64,000 nt of DNA from the NCBI RefSeq assembly GCF_014200605.1, contig NZ_JACHCE010000005.1, forward strand, positions 372,001 through 436,000. The letters are read 5' to 3'. The notes beneath the pieces are model-generated. The model ran no database searches. It was not told where the DNA came from and saw only the letters and a program-made list of their open reading frames with translations. Below are positions 33,868 through 42,520 of the stretch, one piece after another. The position numbers were made by a program, and so were the translations under genes. Numbering within the stretch: position 1 is the first letter of the stretch; every line of letters begins with the position of its first letter. This stretch comes from Pedobacter cryoconitis (GTDB lineage Bacteria; Bacteroidota; Bacteroidia; Sphingobacteriales; Sphingobacteriaceae).

Positions 33868-34725
33868 CTATGCCATCAGTTTTTTTCTCCGATAATGTCT
33901 GAAAATAAAATATCCGGCAGCTATAACCAATAATATGGCCCATAAATTAGCCAGTATCAGAATGAATTCTTTGAATAAACTCCAGCCATTTTCAAAACTC
34001 AGCCAGAAACGTTTGAAAAAGTCGGGGCGATAATCGGCTAATTCATCATTGACCACGATCATTTTTTTTACGGTATTATCCTGATAGAAATTTAAAGTAA
34101 TCGTACTGTACCGCACATTCCTGTCGGTAAGCAGATTATTGGCCTTATTATCTACATATTCATCTTTTAGTGCTAAAGATCTTTCAGCGACACCAGTCTT
34201 TTTCCCTGAAACAGAATTGTTCAATTGAGTTACGGCTTCCAGTTTATTTCTGTTTTTCAATTGATTACTCAGGTAATTGATGCTCTGATCATCTTGTTTT
34301 AAAGACTGATCATCAATAAACACCGCCATTTTAGCTATCTGATTTGTAAAATCATCCAGTTTCTCTGCGGGGATTTTAGCTACAACCAAACCTTCTACGC
34401 GGTAAGAAATCAGTTCCAGTAAAGAATCAGCAGAGTATTTTACTTTTTCATTTTGTCTGATCTGGCTATGCGTATTAAATTCAGCAATTGTCCCGCCTTC
34501 AGCCCTCAGTATACTTCCTAATTTTTCTTTAGTAGACTGCACATCCTTTACCCTGAATCTCATATCCGCCGTTTTAACAATCTTTTCGGCCATCGGGGTA
34601 TCTGATGACGAGGTAGAACTCTGTTTTTGACTATCAGCAGTTTCATAAGCACCTGATTTTTTTTCACTGTTGCAACTCAGCACAGTTAAACTTAGTATTC
34701 CATAAATCAAATATTTCTTCATCAT
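33868..34725 (-). CDS. DUF4349 lipoprotein
   Basis: A 285-residue protein. A lipobox (LTVLSCNS, Cys18) is followed by a Ser-rich linker. The DUF4349 domain begins with MAEKIVKTADMRFRVKDVQS, contains the coiled-coil part SINYLSNQLKNRNKLEAVTQ, and ends in a TM segment (about 258-276, LILANLWAILLVIAAGYFIF) with a basic tail (RHYRRKKLMA). The family is widespread, anchored at both ends in the inner membrane, and of unknown function. It is a single gene, divergent from the kdp operon. Confidence 0.85.
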   Translation of the reverse strand: MMKKYLIYGILSLTVLSCNSEKKSGAYETADSQKQSSTSSSDTPMAEKIVKTADMRFRVKDVQSTKEKLGSILRAEGGTIAEFNTHSQIRQNEKVKYSADSLLELISYRVEGLVVAKIPAEKLDDFTNQIAKMAVFIDDQSLKQDDQSINYLSNQLKNRNKLEAVTQLNNSVSGKKTGVAERSLALKDEYVDNKANNLLTDRNVRYSTITLNFYQDNTVKKMIVVNDELADYRPDFFKRFWLSFENGWSLFKEFILILANLWAILLVIAAGYFIFRHYRRKKLMA

Positions 34726-34858
34726 ATTAAGAATTAGAGGTTTCCCTTAATACAGTTATAGCCTGTTAAGTAACCCTATTGTCACGAACATAATATCAGA
34801 ACCCTCTGCAGATAATTTAAACAGTCTTTGCCCCGAACTAATCTTCCATATTGGGAAT

Positions 34859-34883
34859 AAACCCTTCCATTATGGAAGGGTTT
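34859..34883 (+). terminator. Hairpin with T-run in the kdp leader region
   Basis: A perfect 11-bp stem (AACCCTTCCA core) with a 3-nt loop and TTTT lies 121 bases before the first kdp ORF and 133 bases before the DUF4349 start. It ends no annotated gene. An upstream segment (34843-34850, CTTCCATA) can pair with 34871-34878 instead, so it may act as an attenuator if the kdp transcript starts above it. Confidence 0.45.
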
Positions 34884-35004
34884 TCTGATACCTCATTTTC
34901 ATGAAAAACCCAATTAATAGCTTAAAATGTTGAAAAATAGCTATTTACAGCTGTGTGTTTTTCTTTGGTATACCTATTGGATAAGGCCATGAAAAATAAA
35001 GACA

Positions 35005-35088
35005 ATGATGACTGTACTACTTTTAATCGCCCTCCTGGTCCTGACATGGATCTGCTACAAATCAATCGACTGGTTCGAAAAAATCTAA
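35005..35088 (+). CDS. 27-aa single-TM small protein before kdpF
   Basis: The frame ATG-ATG-ACT encodes MMTVLLLIALLVLTWICYKS and seven more residues: one hydrophobic helix ending in a charged IDWFEKI tail. It stops 4 bases before kdpF and resembles KdpF in size and hydrophobicity without its sequence. Translation is suggested by position, composition and the clean operon spacing, but is not proven. A role as an extra Kdp-associated micro-subunit or KdpF paralogue is inference. Confidence 0.55.
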   Translation: MMTVLLLIALLVLTWICYKSIDWFEKI

Positions 35089-35092
35089 CATT

Positions 35093-35170
35093 ATGATCGC
35101 ACTATTTATTATCGCAATCGCAGTATTTATCTATATGATTTACGTGCTGATTAAACCCGAAAAATTTTAA
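35093..35170 (+). CDS. kdpF: KdpF, small subunit of the Kdp potassium ATPase
   Basis: A 25-residue single-TM peptide, MIALFIIAIAVFIYMIYVLI ending in KPEKF, the typical KdpF form (hydrophobic helix, then xxPExF). It stabilises the KdpABC complex in the inner membrane. It lies directly before kdpA, the normal order of the operon. Confidence 0.85.
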   Translation: MIALFIIAIAVFIYMIYVLIKPEKF

Positions 35171-35179
35171 TTGAACGCT

Positions 35180-36898
35180 ATGAACACTGAATTATTTGGA
35201 ATCTTCGCTACCTACCTGCTTACCCTGGTTATAGCTATTCCTTTAGGTAAATACCTTGCAAAGGTATTCGCTGGTGAAAAAGTCTGGACAGACTTTCTAA
35301 AACCTATTGAATCCGGTATCTACAAACTTTCCGGGATTAACCCAAACGAGCAGATGAATTGGAAACAGCACATGAAAGCGCTGATGACCATCAACCTGGT
35401 TTGGTTAGTTTACGGATTTTTTGTTTTAATGTATCAGGACAAGCTGCCACTTAATCCTGACGGCAATCCGGGCATGAGCCCTGATCTGGCCTTTAACTCT
35501 ATTATTAGTTTCGTTGTTAACTGTAACCTGCAGCATTATTCTGGAGAAAGTGGTGTGACTTATCTTACACAGCACTTTATCATGATGTTTTTGCAGTTTG
35601 TAAGTGCCGCAACTGGTATTGCAGCTGCTGTAGTCTTTTTTAAAGCCTTCAGAGATAAAACATCTACTAACCTGGGGAACTTCTGGGAATTCTTTGTTAA
35701 ATCAATTACCAGGTTATTATTGCCACTTTCATTAGTAATGGCAATCATACTTGCTTTCTCAGGTACACCGACCAGTTATGAAGGGAAAGACAAATTTATA
35801 TCACTTCAGGGCGATACCGTAAACGTATCAAGAGGTCCTGCAGCTGCATTTGTAGCTATTAAACACTTAGGCACAAACGGTGGTGGCTGGTTTGGTACAA
35901 ACTCTGCACACCCTTTAGAAAATCCATCCTATTTTACTAACTCGGTAGAGCTGATTGCACAGGTAATTATTCCTATAGCAATGGTTATTGCCTTTGGTAT
36001 TTTTATCAGACGCAGAAAATTATCATGGATGATATTCGGTGTAATGACTATTGGTATGTTATTACTGCTTATTCCAACAGTAAGCAGTGAGCTGGGCGGT
36101 AATCCTGCAATCGCGAAAATGGGCGTATCGCAGTTATCCGGTGCTATGGAAGGTAAAGAAGTACGGTTCGGACCAGCAATCAGTGGTTACTGGAGTACAG
36201 TTACTACCATTATCTCTACAGGATCTGTAAACAGTATGCATGACAGTACAATGCCACTGACAGGTTTCTGGCAACTGCTTGGGATGATGATCAACTCATT
36301 TTACGGAGGTTGTGGGGTAGGGGTACTCAATTATTTCATCTATCTGATCATTGCCGTATTTATATCTGGTTTAATGGTAGGGCGTACACCAGAATTCCTG
36401 GGACATAAAGTAGAAGCAAGAGAGATAAAAATTGCCGCACTGATTACCTTATTGAGTCCTTTTCTGATTCTGGCAGGTACAGCATTATCAAGTTTTATTG
36501 TCGTTAATCATGCCGATGCAGCATGGGCAGTGCAACCAAAATCATGGTTAAATAACCCAGGCTTCCATGGTTTCTCAGAAATGTTATACGAAATGACTTC
36601 TTCTAATGCAAACAACGGTTCTGGTTTTGAAGGTCTGGGTGATAACAATGTGTTCTGGAATGTATCTACAGGATTTGTATTGTTCCTGGGCAGGTTCTTA
36701 CCAATTATCGGTCCTATAGCTATCGCTGGATTACTGGGTGCTAAAAAATATATCCCTGAATCGGCTGGTACTTTAAAAGCAGACACGCTGACTTTCAGTC
36801 TGATGACTTTTGCGGTGATCATTGTGTTGAATGCCCTTTCTTATTTCCCTGCCCTGACTTTAGGTCCGCTGGCAGAATATTTTACCCTGATTAAATAG
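35180..36898 (+). CDS. kdpA: KdpA, potassium-binding channel subunit
   Basis: A 572-residue inner-membrane protein, starting at the ATG at 35180 (an in-frame TTG at 35171 follows directly after the kdpF stop). It has about ten TM segments and the selectivity-filter loops of the SKT superfamily: VVNCNLQHYSGE, KHLGTNGGGWFGTNSAHPLE and MINSFYGGCGVGVLNYF. It takes K+ from the periplasm and passes it to KdpB. Length and sequence are normal. Confidence 0.97.
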   Translation: MNTELFGIFATYLLTLVIAIPLGKYLAKVFAGEKVWTDFLKPIESGIYKLSGINPNEQMNWKQHMKALMTINLVWLVYGFFVLMYQDKLPLNPDGNPGMSPDLAFNSIISFVVNCNLQHYSGESGVTYLTQHFIMMFLQFVSAATGIAAAVVFFKAFRDKTSTNLGNFWEFFVKSITRLLLPLSLVMAIILAFSGTPTSYEGKDKFISLQGDTVNVSRGPAAAFVAIKHLGTNGGGWFGTNSAHPLENPSYFTNSVELIAQVIIPIAMVIAFGIFIRRRKLSWMIFGVMTIGMLLLLIPTVSSELGGNPAIAKMGVSQLSGAMEGKEVRFGPAISGYWSTVTTIISTGSVNSMHDSTMPLTGFWQLLGMMINSFYGGCGVGVLNYFIYLIIAVFISGLMVGRTPEFLGHKVEAREIKIAALITLLSPFLILAGTALSSFIVVNHADAAWAVQPKSWLNNPGFHGFSEMLYEMTSSNANNGSGFEGLGDNNVFWNVSTGFVLFLGRFLPIIGPIAIAGLLGAKKYIPESAGTLKADTLTFSLMTFAVIIVLNALSYFPALTLGPLAEYFTLIK

Positions 36899-36904
36899 AA
36901 TATC

Positions 36905-38935
36905 ATGAAGTCTTCTAATAAATTATTTGAACCTGCACTGGTTCAAAGCGCATTAAAACAATCCTTTATAAAACTTGATCCAAGGGTAATGGTGCGCAAT
37001 CCGGTTATGTTTACCGTTGAGGTAGGCACAATTGTGATGGCCTATGTTACGGTTTATTCTATCAGCCATGCCGGACAAGGATCACCACTATATAACTTTT
37101 TCATTTTCTTAATCCTGTTCTTAACTGTGCTATTTGCCAATTTCGCAGAAGCTATTGCAGAAGCCAGAGGTAAAGCACAGGCAGACAGCTTAAGGAAAAC
37201 AAGAGAAGAAACCCCTGCTAAAGTTGTGCTGGCTAATGGAAGCATTGAGATGCGTTCTTCAAGTCAGTTGAAAAAAGGCGACGTTTTCTTTTGTGAAACC
37301 GGCGATACTATTCCAACAGACGGAGAAATCATTCAGGGTATAGCTACCATAGATGAATCGGCTATCACCGGAGAATCGGCACCAGTAATCAGAGAATCGG
37401 GTGGTGATAAATCATCTGTGACAGGTGGTACAAAAGTACTTTCGGACGAAATCAAAGTCATGGTAAGTACTGAGCCGGGAGAAAGCTTTCTGGATAAAAT
37501 GATTGCCTTGGTAGAAGGAGCTTCGCGTCAGAAAACACCAAATGAGATTGCTTTAACAATCCTTTTAGCAAGTTTCACCTTAGTATTCGTGATTGTCTGT
37601 GTGACTTTAAAACCTTTTGCAGATTACGCAAATACGCCAATCACTATTGCGGCCTTAATCTCCCTGTTTGTCTGTCTGATCCCTACCACAATCGGTGGGT
37701 TGTTATCAGCAATCGGGATTGCCGGAATGGACCGTGCCTTACGTGCAAACGTAATCACCAAATCTGGTAAAGCGGTAGAAACCGCTGGTGATATTGACGT
37801 ATTGTTATTAGATAAAACCGGAACAATCACTATCGGTAACCGTAAGGCTACTAATTTCTATCCAACGGCAGCTGTAGACGCTAAACTATTTACCAATGCC
37901 TGCGTACTGAGTTCGCTGGCTGATGAAACCCCAGAAGGTAAGTCGATTATTGAGCTGGCCAATGCACAGCATAATTTTGCTTTGCCAGCTACCCCAGAGG
38001 GGGCAGTATTTATCAAATTCACTGCCGAAACCAGATCTAGCGGTATTGACACACCTGATGGAAGACGTATCCGTAAAGGAGCGTTTGATTCTATCCGTAA
38101 TATCGTTCAGAAAGCAGGAAATATCTTCCCTAAAGATATCGAAGACGAAGTTAAAAAGATTGCTTCTAACGGAGGAACACCGCTGGTTGTTTCAGAAAAT
38201 GAAAAAGCCCTGGGTGTAATTGAATTACAGGATATTATCAAACCAGGTATCAGCGAACGTTTTGACCGTCTGCGTAAAATGGGCGTAAAAACGGTGATGG
38301 TGACAGGTGATAACCCGTTGACTGCTAAATTTATCGCTGAAAAAGCAGGTGTCGATGATTTTATTGCTGAGGCAAAACCTGAGGATAAAATGAACTATAT
38401 CAAAGACGAGCAGGCTTTAGGTAAGCTGGTTGCGATGATGGGCGACGGTACAAACGATGCTCCGGCCTTAGCACAGGCAGATGTTGGTGTAGCGATGAAC
38501 AGTGGAACGCAAGCTGCAAAAGAAGCTGGAAACATGGTCGATTTAGACAACGATCCAACCAAGCTAATTGAGATTGTAGAGATCGGTAAACAGTTATTAA
38601 TTACCCGTGGTACATTAACCACCTTCTCTATTGCCAATGACGTAGCTAAATATTTCGCTATTGTTCCAGCCTTGTTTATTGGTTCGATACCAGCTTTACA
38701 AGCCTTGAATATCATGGGTTTACATTCCCCTGAGAGTGCGATTATGTCTGCAGTGATTTTCAATGCGATTATCATTCCGATCCTGATCCCTCTTGCCTTA
38801 AGAGGTGTGGCTTATAAACCAATCGGGGCTAGTGCATTGTTGCGTAGAAACCTGCTTATTTATGGCCTTGGTGGTGTAATAGCGCCATTTATAGGGATCA
38901 AGCTGATTGATATACTAGTTGGGTTATTCGTTTAA
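36905..38935 (+). CDS. kdpB: KdpB, P-type ATPase subunit
   Basis: A 676-residue P-type ATPase. Key blocks are present: TGES (AITGESAPVI), the phosphorylation site LLLDKTGTITIGNR, and the hinge MMGDGTNDAPALAQADVGVA with MNSGTQAAKEAGNMVDLDND. The catalytic Asp, nucleotide-binding domain and TM helices are complete. It hydrolyses ATP to drive high-affinity K+ uptake. It starts 6 bases after kdpA. Confidence 0.98.
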   Translation: MKSSNKLFEPALVQSALKQSFIKLDPRVMVRNPVMFTVEVGTIVMAYVTVYSISHAGQGSPLYNFFIFLILFLTVLFANFAEAIAEARGKAQADSLRKTREETPAKVVLANGSIEMRSSSQLKKGDVFFCETGDTIPTDGEIIQGIATIDESAITGESAPVIRESGGDKSSVTGGTKVLSDEIKVMVSTEPGESFLDKMIALVEGASRQKTPNEIALTILLASFTLVFVIVCVTLKPFADYANTPITIAALISLFVCLIPTTIGGLLSAIGIAGMDRALRANVITKSGKAVETAGDIDVLLLDKTGTITIGNRKATNFYPTAAVDAKLFTNACVLSSLADETPEGKSIIELANAQHNFALPATPEGAVFIKFTAETRSSGIDTPDGRRIRKGAFDSIRNIVQKAGNIFPKDIEDEVKKIASNGGTPLVVSENEKALGVIELQDIIKPGISERFDRLRKMGVKTVMVTGDNPLTAKFIAEKAGVDDFIAEAKPEDKMNYIKDEQALGKLVAMMGDGTNDAPALAQADVGVAMNSGTQAAKEAGNMVDLDNDPTKLIEIVEIGKQLLITRGTLTTFSIANDVAKYFAIVPALFIGSIPALQALNIMGLHSPESAIMSAVIFNAIIIPILIPLALRGVAYKPIGASALLRRNLLIYGLGGVIAPFIGIKLIDILVGLFV

Positions 38936-38955
38936 AATATTAACAATAAGAAATC

Positions 38956-39522
38956 ATGAAAAAGTACATTTTACAGTCTATACGTCTTACTGCAGTTTTA
39001 TTAGTTCTGCTATGCGTAATCTATCCTTTAGTGGTTGCCTTTGCCGGCGGTTTTGCTAAAGGTAACGGGGGAGGTGAAAAGATCACTAAAAATGGTAAAG
39101 TAGTCGGTTATGCCTTAATCGGTCAATCCTTCACCAAGCCTCAATATTTCTGGGGCAGGCCATCAGCAGTTGGTTATAAAGCAGATGGATCTGGTGGCTC
39201 AAACAAAGGCCCTTCAAACCCTGATTATCTGAAAGAAGTAAACGGTCGTATAGACTCTCTGCTTAAATATCATCCTTACCTGAAACGCAGCGATATTCCT
39301 GCCGATATGGTTACTGCTTCAGGTAGCGGGCTCGATCCTGATATCTCTGTAGAAGGAGCAGCTATTCAGGTTAAAAGAGTTGCGATGAATAGAAAACTAA
39401 ATGAACAAGAAGTTGCTGATCTGGTTAAAAAAACAGCCCATGGACCATTTTTGGGTCTTTTTGGCCCAGGTACAGTAAACGTATTAGAGCTGAACGTTGC
39501 GTTAGACAACCTGAAAAAATAA
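38956..39522 (+). CDS. kdpC: KdpC subunit
   Basis: A 188-residue subunit with one N-terminal TM (LTAVLLVLLCVIYPLVVAFA) and a periplasmic domain. Family motifs: GYALIGQSFTKPQYFWGRPS, GSGGSNKGPSNPDYLKEV, DMVTASGSGLDPDISVEGA and GLFGPGTVNVLELNVAL. Needed for assembly and activity of KdpFABC. Twenty bases after kdpB. Confidence 0.97.
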   Translation: MKKYILQSIRLTAVLLVLLCVIYPLVVAFAGGFAKGNGGGEKITKNGKVVGYALIGQSFTKPQYFWGRPSAVGYKADGSGGSNKGPSNPDYLKEVNGRIDSLLKYHPYLKRSDIPADMVTASGSGLDPDISVEGAAIQVKRVAMNRKLNEQEVADLVKKTAHGPFLGLFGPGTVNVLELNVALDNLKK

Positions 39523-39636
39523 TTTGAAGCCTGTTTAGAATTCAGAAACCCAGACCAAAGGCAGATGAATTTTAAACAGGCTTTGATAAGCCCTTACCAA
39601 ATTATAAAACACCTTACCAATAATAAGAGAAAAACA

Positions 39637-40707
39637 ATGAACAAATTTTTGATGACAGCTGCCACTGTTTGTATAGGTTTAGGTGCAAGTGCACAGGAAG
39701 ATCCGAAGATTAAAATTTCCGGATATGCAGAAGTATATTACGGACATGATTTTAATAAACCAGAGAATAACAACAGGCCCGGCTTTATTTATTCACACAA
39801 TAGAAGTAATGAAGTAAACCTGAACCTGGGCTATATTAAGGCTGCCTATGACTCCGGGAAAATCAGGGCTAATTTGGCATTAATGGCTGGAACCTATGCC
39901 AATGCAAATTTGGCGGCAGAGTCTGGTGTATCCAAAAACATACTGGAGGCAAACGTTGGTTTTAAAATATCCAACAAAGCAAATCTATGGGTAGATGCAG
40001 GAGTATTTTCTTCGCATATAGGTTTTGAAAGTGCGATATCAAAAGACTGCTGGGTATTGACAAGAAACATTTCTTCAGAGAATACGCCTTATTTCGAGTC
40101 GGGGGCTAAAGTTACCTACAGCACAGATGACAATAAATTCACAGCTTCGGCCTTATATTTAAATGGCTGGCAGCGGATTGCCCGTCAGGATGGAAACAGA
40201 CAGCCTGCGGGTGGGGTACAATTGACCTGGAAACCTTCAGACAAAATTACCGTGAACTACAGTAATTACCTTGGGACCGAAGGTGTAGACTCTGTACGTG
40301 TAACCCGTTTTTACCATAATGTATACGGGGTTTTCCAGTTGGCTGATGCTTTTGGTATAACTGTAGGCTTTGATTATGCTACACAGCAGAAATCCAAAAC
40401 AGATCATAGAAAAAACGAAGTATTATCTCCAGTAGTTATTGCCCGTTATACGATCAACCCTCAATGGGCTATGGCAGGCAGATTTGAATACTACCAGGAT
40501 AAAAATGGAGTGCTGATTGTTACAGATACCCCTAATGGTTTCAAAACCAGGGGATATTCTTTAAATATTGATTACTCACCAGTACCCAATGCTGTTGTCA
40601 GACTGGAGGGGAAAGTTTATGATAGCAAAGACAAAATTTTTAAAAGAGATATGAATGCCGTGAATTGCAATGCTGCTGTAACTGCGAGCGTAGCGGTTTC
40701 ATTTTAA
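39637..40707 (+). CDS. Porin-like outer-membrane beta-barrel protein of the kdp operon
   Basis: A 356-residue protein with a signal peptide (MTAATVCIGLGASAQ). I take the ATG at 39637; an in-frame ATG at 39565 would put extra residues before the signal. The mature part is a series of amphipathic strands ending in VTASVAVSF with a C-terminal Phe, as in porins. The pattern (KISGYAEVYYGHDFNKPENN, SSHIGFESAISKDCWVLTRN) fits the outer-membrane porins seen inside Bacteroidota kdp operons. It presumably lets K+ or other small solutes cross the outer membrane. That role is inference from context. Confidence 0.82.
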   Translation: MNKFLMTAATVCIGLGASAQEDPKIKISGYAEVYYGHDFNKPENNNRPGFIYSHNRSNEVNLNLGYIKAAYDSGKIRANLALMAGTYANANLAAESGVSKNILEANVGFKISNKANLWVDAGVFSSHIGFESAISKDCWVLTRNISSENTPYFESGAKVTYSTDDNKFTASALYLNGWQRIARQDGNRQPAGGVQLTWKPSDKITVNYSNYLGTEGVDSVRVTRFYHNVYGVFQLADAFGITVGFDYATQQKSKTDHRKNEVLSPVVIARYTINPQWAMAGRFEYYQDKNGVLIVTDTPNGFKTRGYSLNIDYSPVPNAVVRLEGKVYDSKDKIFKRDMNAVNCNAAVTASVAVSF

Positions 40708-40756
40708 ATAAATTGATTTGCCGGGGAGTGTATCCCCGGTTTTAAAAGCTATAAAC

Positions 40757-41032
40757 ATGGAAACATTTTTAGAATTTTTATTGACTGCATCACTCACTGT
40801 ATTTGCAGGGTTTTTATGTCTTAAACATGGCCCTAAAACAAAGAAAAGAGCTAGAATTGACAGGTTGAAATTAGCCAGAGCAGGTGGGTTTAATCAGCCT
40901 CAAAAGGCAATTATTTTAAAAGAAAATTACTGGAATTATTCAGCTAAATTTATACTGATATTGATAGGGGCGAGCCTGTTTACAGGCGTATTTTACCTCG
41001 TAGATATTGGTTATGTAATCATTAAATGGTAA
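40757..41032 (+). CDS. 91-aa two-TM protein of the kdp operon
   Basis: Starts at the ATG at 40757. TM1 is at about 4-21 (FLEFLLTASLTVFAGFLCLK). A basic cytosolic loop with KTKKRARIDRLKLARAGGFN follows, then TM2 at about 64-84 (FILILIGASLFTGVFYLVDI). No family recognised. It lies between the porin and the KdpD-like sensor gene, so it could be a small regulator or assembly factor of the potassium system, which is inference from position only. Confidence 0.72.
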   Translation: METFLEFLLTASLTVFAGFLCLKHGPKTKKRARIDRLKLARAGGFNQPQKAIILKENYWNYSAKFILILIGASLFTGVFYLVDIGYVIIKW

Positions 41033-41044
41033 ACGGGTCACATT

Positions 41045-42175
41045 GTGGAAGATAATAGTAAAGAACAATCTGTACGTCAGTTCCTTGATCTGGTGAAGAA
41101 ATCGCGTCGGGGAAAGTTCAAGGTATATATCGGAATGAGCGCAGGTGTGGGTAAGACCTACAGAATGCTGCAGGAGGCGCATGCCCTGCTCAAAAATGGA
41201 ATAGATATACAGATTGGCTATATTGAAACGCATAACCGTGAAGAAACCCATGCATTATTGGCGGGTATCCCTTTGATCCCAAGGCGTAAGCTTTTTTACA
41301 AGGGGAAAGAAATGGAGGAGATGGATGTACAGGCGATTGTAAGCCGGAACCCTGAAGTTGTTATTGTGGATGAGCTTGCACATTCCAACATAGAAGGGAG
41401 TAAAAATACAAAACGCTGGCAGGACGTCATGGACATACTGGAGGCTGGCATCAGTGTTATCTCTGCGGTGAATATCCAGCATCTGGAGAGCATGAATGAA
41501 GAAATTGAAAAAATTACGGGTATCCCGATTACCGAGCGTATCCCAGACAGGGTATTGGATATTGCAGATGAGATTGTAAACATTGACCTGACGGCAGATG
41601 AGTTAATCGACCGCCTGAAATCGGGTAAAATATATGATAAAACAAAAATAGAAAGGGCTTTAGGAAACTTCTTCCAGTCTGAGCGGATTCTGCAATTAAG
41701 GGAGTTGGCTTTAAGAGAAGTTGCCCATCACGTAGAGCGGAAAATCAGTGTGGAAATCCCTAAGCAAATTAAACTCAGACCGGAGCGTTTTATGGCCTGT
41801 ATCTCTACCAATAACGTCACAGCGAAGATCGTAATCAGAAAAACCGCGAGGCTGGCTTCCTACTACAGATCCCCCTGGGTAGTACTTTATGTGCAGAATA
41901 ATAACGAAAGTAGTGATAGGATTAAGCTAGATTTACAGCGGCATCTCATCAATAACTTTAAGCTGGCCACAGAACTCGGGGCTGAGGTTATCAAAGTAAA
42001 AAGCGATGAGGTCACAAAGACTATTATGAAGGTTGCGCACGAAAAAGAAATTACAACCATATGCATCGGCAAACCTCATTTAAACCTCTTTCAGGTGATC
42101 ATGAGAACTGCTATTTTTAATGAGCTTCTGCGAAACATTTCCTCGACCGAAACAGATCTTGTGATCTTGTCCTGA
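41045..42175 (+). CDS. kdpD: KdpD sensor domain protein without kinase
   Basis: A 376-residue protein starting at GTG. It equals only the cytoplasmic N-terminal part of KdpD. The KdpD domain has a P-loop (IGMSAGVGKTYRMLQEAHAL), IGYIETHNREET, VVIVDELAHSNIEGSKNTKR and AVNIQHLESMN. A universal-stress-protein domain covers about 250-376. The DUF4118 membrane helices and the histidine kinase of E. coli KdpD are absent. In E. coli this part senses K+ and ATP or other nucleotides. Here the signal must be passed to a separate partner, most likely the histidine kinase encoded next. Confidence 0.93.
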   Translation: MEDNSKEQSVRQFLDLVKKSRRGKFKVYIGMSAGVGKTYRMLQEAHALLKNGIDIQIGYIETHNREETHALLAGIPLIPRRKLFYKGKEMEEMDVQAIVSRNPEVVIVDELAHSNIEGSKNTKRWQDVMDILEAGISVISAVNIQHLESMNEEIEKITGIPITERIPDRVLDIADEIVNIDLTADELIDRLKSGKIYDKTKIERALGNFFQSERILQLRELALREVAHHVERKISVEIPKQIKLRPERFMACISTNNVTAKIVIRKTARLASYYRSPWVVLYVQNNNESSDRIKLDLQRHLINNFKLATELGAEVIKVKSDEVTKTIMKVAHEKEITTICIGKPHLNLFQVIMRTAIFNELLRNISSTETDLVILS

Positions 42176-42235
42176 GAGAAAAAAGTAATGGCCAATGGAA
42201 AGGTAAACGCAAAGGAATAATCTAACAATAAACCA

Positions 42236-42288
42236 TCTAACAAAATAAGCATCTAAGGAAAGTGTTCTCTAACAAAATAAGCATCTAA
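42236..42288. repeat. 21-nt direct repeat, period 32
   Basis: TCTAACAAAATAAGCATCTAA occurs without mismatch at 42236-42256 and 42268-42288. Shorter related units (TCTAACAA) lie on both sides, giving about five units in 90 bases. No palindromic repeat or spacer structure, so not CRISPR. Confidence 0.75.
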
Positions 42289-42382
42289 CAAAGGCATTAT
42301 CTAACAAATAAACAAACAAACCAATAATTTTTATATGAATTGTCTGCGCTTTAAACTGTCCTCCATGCCAGGCCTGGAGGAT

Positions 42383-42478
42383 GAAAAAAAAACATTCCGC
42401 TAATGTGAGGGAATAGCGTTCTTTTTCCTTCTTCAGGAAAAGGTAATGCCCACCGAACATAGCTGAATGTTTTTTTTC
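42383..42478. repeat. Imperfect long inverted repeat with inner hairpin
   Basis: The arms 42383-42405 and 42458-42478 are complementary over about 21 bases, 13 of them perfect (A8-CATTC against GAATG-T8). The centre carries a 7-bp stem. It ends 42 bases before the ATG of the kinase gene. T8 after the right arm resembles a terminator or attenuator. Confidence 0.55.
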
Positions 42479-42520
42479 GAAGCCAGATGAGCGTTGAGAC
42501 CAACTTTACAAGCTAAAACA

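Larger units (their letters stand above)
42176..42520. other. Repeat-rich leader of the histidine kinase gene
   Basis: 345 bases without an ORF of interest. They contain a 21-nt direct repeat (42236-42256 and 42268-42288) amid further TCTAACAA units at about 42221 and 42299. Next comes a large imperfect inverted repeat (42383-42405 with 42458-42478), with an inner hairpin TTTTCCT-TCTTC-AGGAAAA. The transcript of this part should be strongly folded just before the kinase start. Confidence 0.6.

Noticed and set aside
42221..42310. Short repeats considered as a CRISPR array.
   Set aside because: Units are irregular, repeats are not palindromic, there are no uniform spacers and no cas genes.
42366..42378. 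CCAGGCCTGG palindrome.
   Set aside because: Ten bases only; short enough to be chance.
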